Below, one piece after another: positions 61,863 through 64,000 of a stretch of 64,000 nucleotides of DNA (positions are counted from its first letter, which is position 1; every line of letters starts with the position of its first letter). Both the position numbers and the translations under genes were made by a program. This DNA is from Sialis fuliginosa (lineage: Eukaryota > Arthropoda > Insecta > Megaloptera > Sialidae), in the NCBI GenBank assembly GCA_961205875.1, contig OY540811.1, positions 19,647,248 through 19,711,247 on the forward strand, written 5' to 3'. The notes beneath the pieces were generated by a model. It was not told the DNA's origin. It was given only the letters and a program-made list of their open reading frames with translations, and made no database searches.

Positions 61863-63281
61863 TATTACAATATGTTTTTAAAACTGTTTCAGCATATGAA
61901 CATTATAATAAATAGGTACTTATGGGTTAATCGTTAACATTTTTGTTTTGTTTTTATTTGTATTACCTAATGTTACGTAACATTTCAATATGACCCCTCA
62001 TCCCCCTTGTAACGCCCAGCCCCGAGCTCAGCTCGGGTATGCTAAACTGGCAGAAATGACCAGACCCGACCGCAGTTCGGGCATAATTAATTTTCACGCG
62101 CAAGAAAATTACGTTCACATAGGAACTGAACTCGATCATGCAAAATTATTATTAATTCTCATTTCATTGTCATTTATTATTTGTTCAATCAAAACAATTT
62201 TTTTTATAAAATCCTGATTGTATACTTATGAAATATATTTTTTTATTAAATGAACTATCGATTCATCATGATTTGAGAAAAAAAAATTACCACTTTGTTT
62301 CCCTAGAAAAAAGCGTTAAGGGGTTAAGAGAGTTTTATAAAGAACTTGATATAATTAGCAATATATGAATACTAAAAAATGAAATTATTAAGAAAAACAA
62401 TCTACTAAAAACACCTTGCAATAAAACAATTAAATAAGAAGGTGCATAGTATACATATAATAATAAAATAAATAATACATCAATTAAAATTATTAATGTT
62501 TAAAAACACTAATAATAATTATTATTATACTATAAGAATATATTTATTTGAATATTTTATAATATGTATTATGTTCTTTAATTCAATTAAAAATTTTATT
62601 AATGAATAAAAGGGAATACAATAACACGTTTTCTACATTTAATTAACATAATTTCTTCCTTTTGAAATACATCATAAAACAATTATTTATGCAAAGTCAC
62701 TCTTAAATATACATAAAATAATACCTCAGAAAACATCATTTTTAAGTCAGTATATTAGTAAAACAAATGAATTAACACATATAAACAATTTTCATAAACT
62801 AACAAAACAAAAGACAAATAGGTAGTTTCTTTTTTTAATACTAACAAAAGAAGCACTCGTTGTTTATTAAACAAATAATCGCAAAAAACTTTTACGCGCT
62901 CCAATCACGAGAAGCAATCAACTTTTATAGTTTACTGTATTAGCTGATTTATCGGCGTGTTTGCACAATCTATTGTACTAAAATTTGAAATACCGAAGCA
63001 CATAATCATAACAAATGATTATTTTTTCTAGTCACTTTACGCTTGCTTATGTGTGCGAAACAACATTCGTGATTTTGTAAAATTAGTTATCAACATTAAA
63101 ACTAACTAAACATTTATATTTTAGAGGTAATATAATATTTATTTAATTTAAAATATATAACATAAGTACGAAATTATTATTCTAATTTGATAAATAGATT
63201 ATAATAATAATTAATAGAAAATGATTTGTATTGATTAATATTATTTACATAATTATTATATTGGACCTGTAAATCTTTTAA

Positions 63282-63537
63282 CCTTTGTCAAAAGGGCATA
63301 GGAGGATCTGGATAAGCATATGAAAATTGCCCCTGAAAAACATTGGATTGAAATTTTCAGGATATGTCGATACTATAAAAATACTAAGATCCTGAAAATT
63401 TCAGCTCCGAACCTCAACTGGTTTTCGGAAAAAAAAAACGTAAAAAAAAAATAAATAAATTTATAGTCCTGAAAATTTCAATCCAATATCTTTCGGGGGC
63501 AATTTTCATATGCTTATCCCCCTATGTCCTTTAGGAG
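63282..63537. mobile_element. 256-bp TTAA-flanked foldback element
   Basis: GGATAAGCATATGAAAATTG and ATTGGATTGAAATTTTCAGG recur in inverse orientation in the right half. The extreme ends are degenerate (CCTTTGTCAAAAGGGCATAG versus CTCCTAAAGGACATAG), and TTAA lies at 63,278-63,281 and 63,538-63,541. Non-coding. Confidence 0.55.
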
Positions 63538-63604
63538 TTAAGTTGAATTACATTTTCATAATTAATACTTTTGTTTAGGATTCATATTTATGTATAGTTT
63601 CAAT

Positions 63605-63734
63605 CAGGACCGTAACTAGAGGCTTTGAGGCCCCGGGGTAGCAAGTGATCGAGGGGCCATTTTCGTTTGTTCGGTGGCCCCCCTATGCTCGGGAGGGGGG
63701 GGGGGGGACTGCCACGGCGGTAGTTACGGGCCTG
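63605..63734. mobile_element. 130-bp hAT-type MITE with poly-G interior
   Basis: Ends CAGGACCGTAACTA and, inverted, CAGGCCCGTAACTA; flanks GTTTCAAT and GTTTTCAAT look like a target duplication with one inserted T. The interior contains GGCCCCCC and a run of about 15 G. Its termini are related to those of the hAT MITE at 52,023. Confidence 0.65.
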
Positions 63735-64000
63735 GTTTTCAATCATTTTATAATTCTGTATGAAATTAAAATAATGTTGTTTATAGGATAAGATATTTAA
63801 TCGTTCGTTAAAATATTATGTAGATCAATATTACTAATCAGCTAAGCGCAATTATTATACATTTTAACACACCGTATCTTTAGCGACAATACATAGTGTA
63901 TTATGTTTATAAGTTTGATAAATATAAAATAATCAAAATCAATTACCGCACACCAAAACCAGTGTTTGTTAATATGTGGTTTACTCGTGTCAAACATTTT

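Larger units (their letters stand above)
60267..64000. other. Repeat-rich stretch upstream of the SPCA exons
   Basis: It must contain, or lead to, at least one 5' exon of the SPCA gene, but I could not pick it out. It carries a 1.1-kb foldback, a TTAA foldback and a hAT MITE, listed separately, plus C- and G-homopolymer runs near 60,370 and 63,695. A moderately GC-rich patch at about 61,990-62,100 has no supported gene. Confidence 0.45.

Overview
The window looks like nuclear DNA of an insect. It is AT-rich, its genes carry many short introns (several of 59-120 nt) with GT-AG borders, and it is full of small DNA-transposon derivatives. The Helitron-like, TTAA-flanked, hAT-like, pogo/mariner-like and long foldback repeats, the very short introns and the frequent TAGGTA/TACCTA words suggest a hemipteran, perhaps aphid-like. 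That placement is inference; no single sequence here fixes the order. I see no tRNA, rRNA, CRISPR array or viral gene.

Positions 1 to about 27,700 form a gene-poor, repeat-rich tract in which I find no convincing host gene. It contains several GC/CpG-rich blocks (about 1.9-2.1, 3.6-3.75, 6.0-6.2 and 7.33-7.48 kb), Helitron-like copies, a pogo-like element with a broken mariner transposase, a TTAA-flanked GC-rich palindrome, a 2-kb transposon with a 105-codon ORF, a hammerhead-ribozyme-like motif, and foldback and hAT-like elements nested in one another.

Positions 27,753 to 60,266 are gene-dense: MDH1B-like (+, intronless), RpS28 (-), anoctamin-8 (-, 18 coding exons, 1,026 aa), SLX4 (-, 6 exons, 973 aa), an unrecognised 98-aa single-pass membrane protein (-, 2 exons) whose stop codon directly abuts the SLX4 start codon, Surf4 (+, 5 exons, 270 aa) and the secretory-pathway Ca2+-ATPase SPCA/SPoCk (-, at least 10 exons, 5' end not found). 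The exon models were built by hand: every junction keeps the reading frame and has GT-AG signals, and most agree with the conserved family sequence.

Three of the genes (ANO8, SURF4, SPCA) encode ER/Golgi membrane proteins linked to calcium handling or cargo export. SLX4 is a DNA-repair nuclease scaffold, RpS28 is ribosomal, and the MDH1B-like protein lacks the canonical malate-dehydrogenase catalytic residues. The last 3.7 kb is again repeat-rich and may hold the 5' exon of the SPCA gene.

The items most worth following up are the hammerhead-like motif at 15.2 kb, the abutting small-ORF/SLX4 pair that implies a dicistronic message, the set of unrelated TTAA-flanked elements, and two long hairpins at 27.5 and 31.7 kb.
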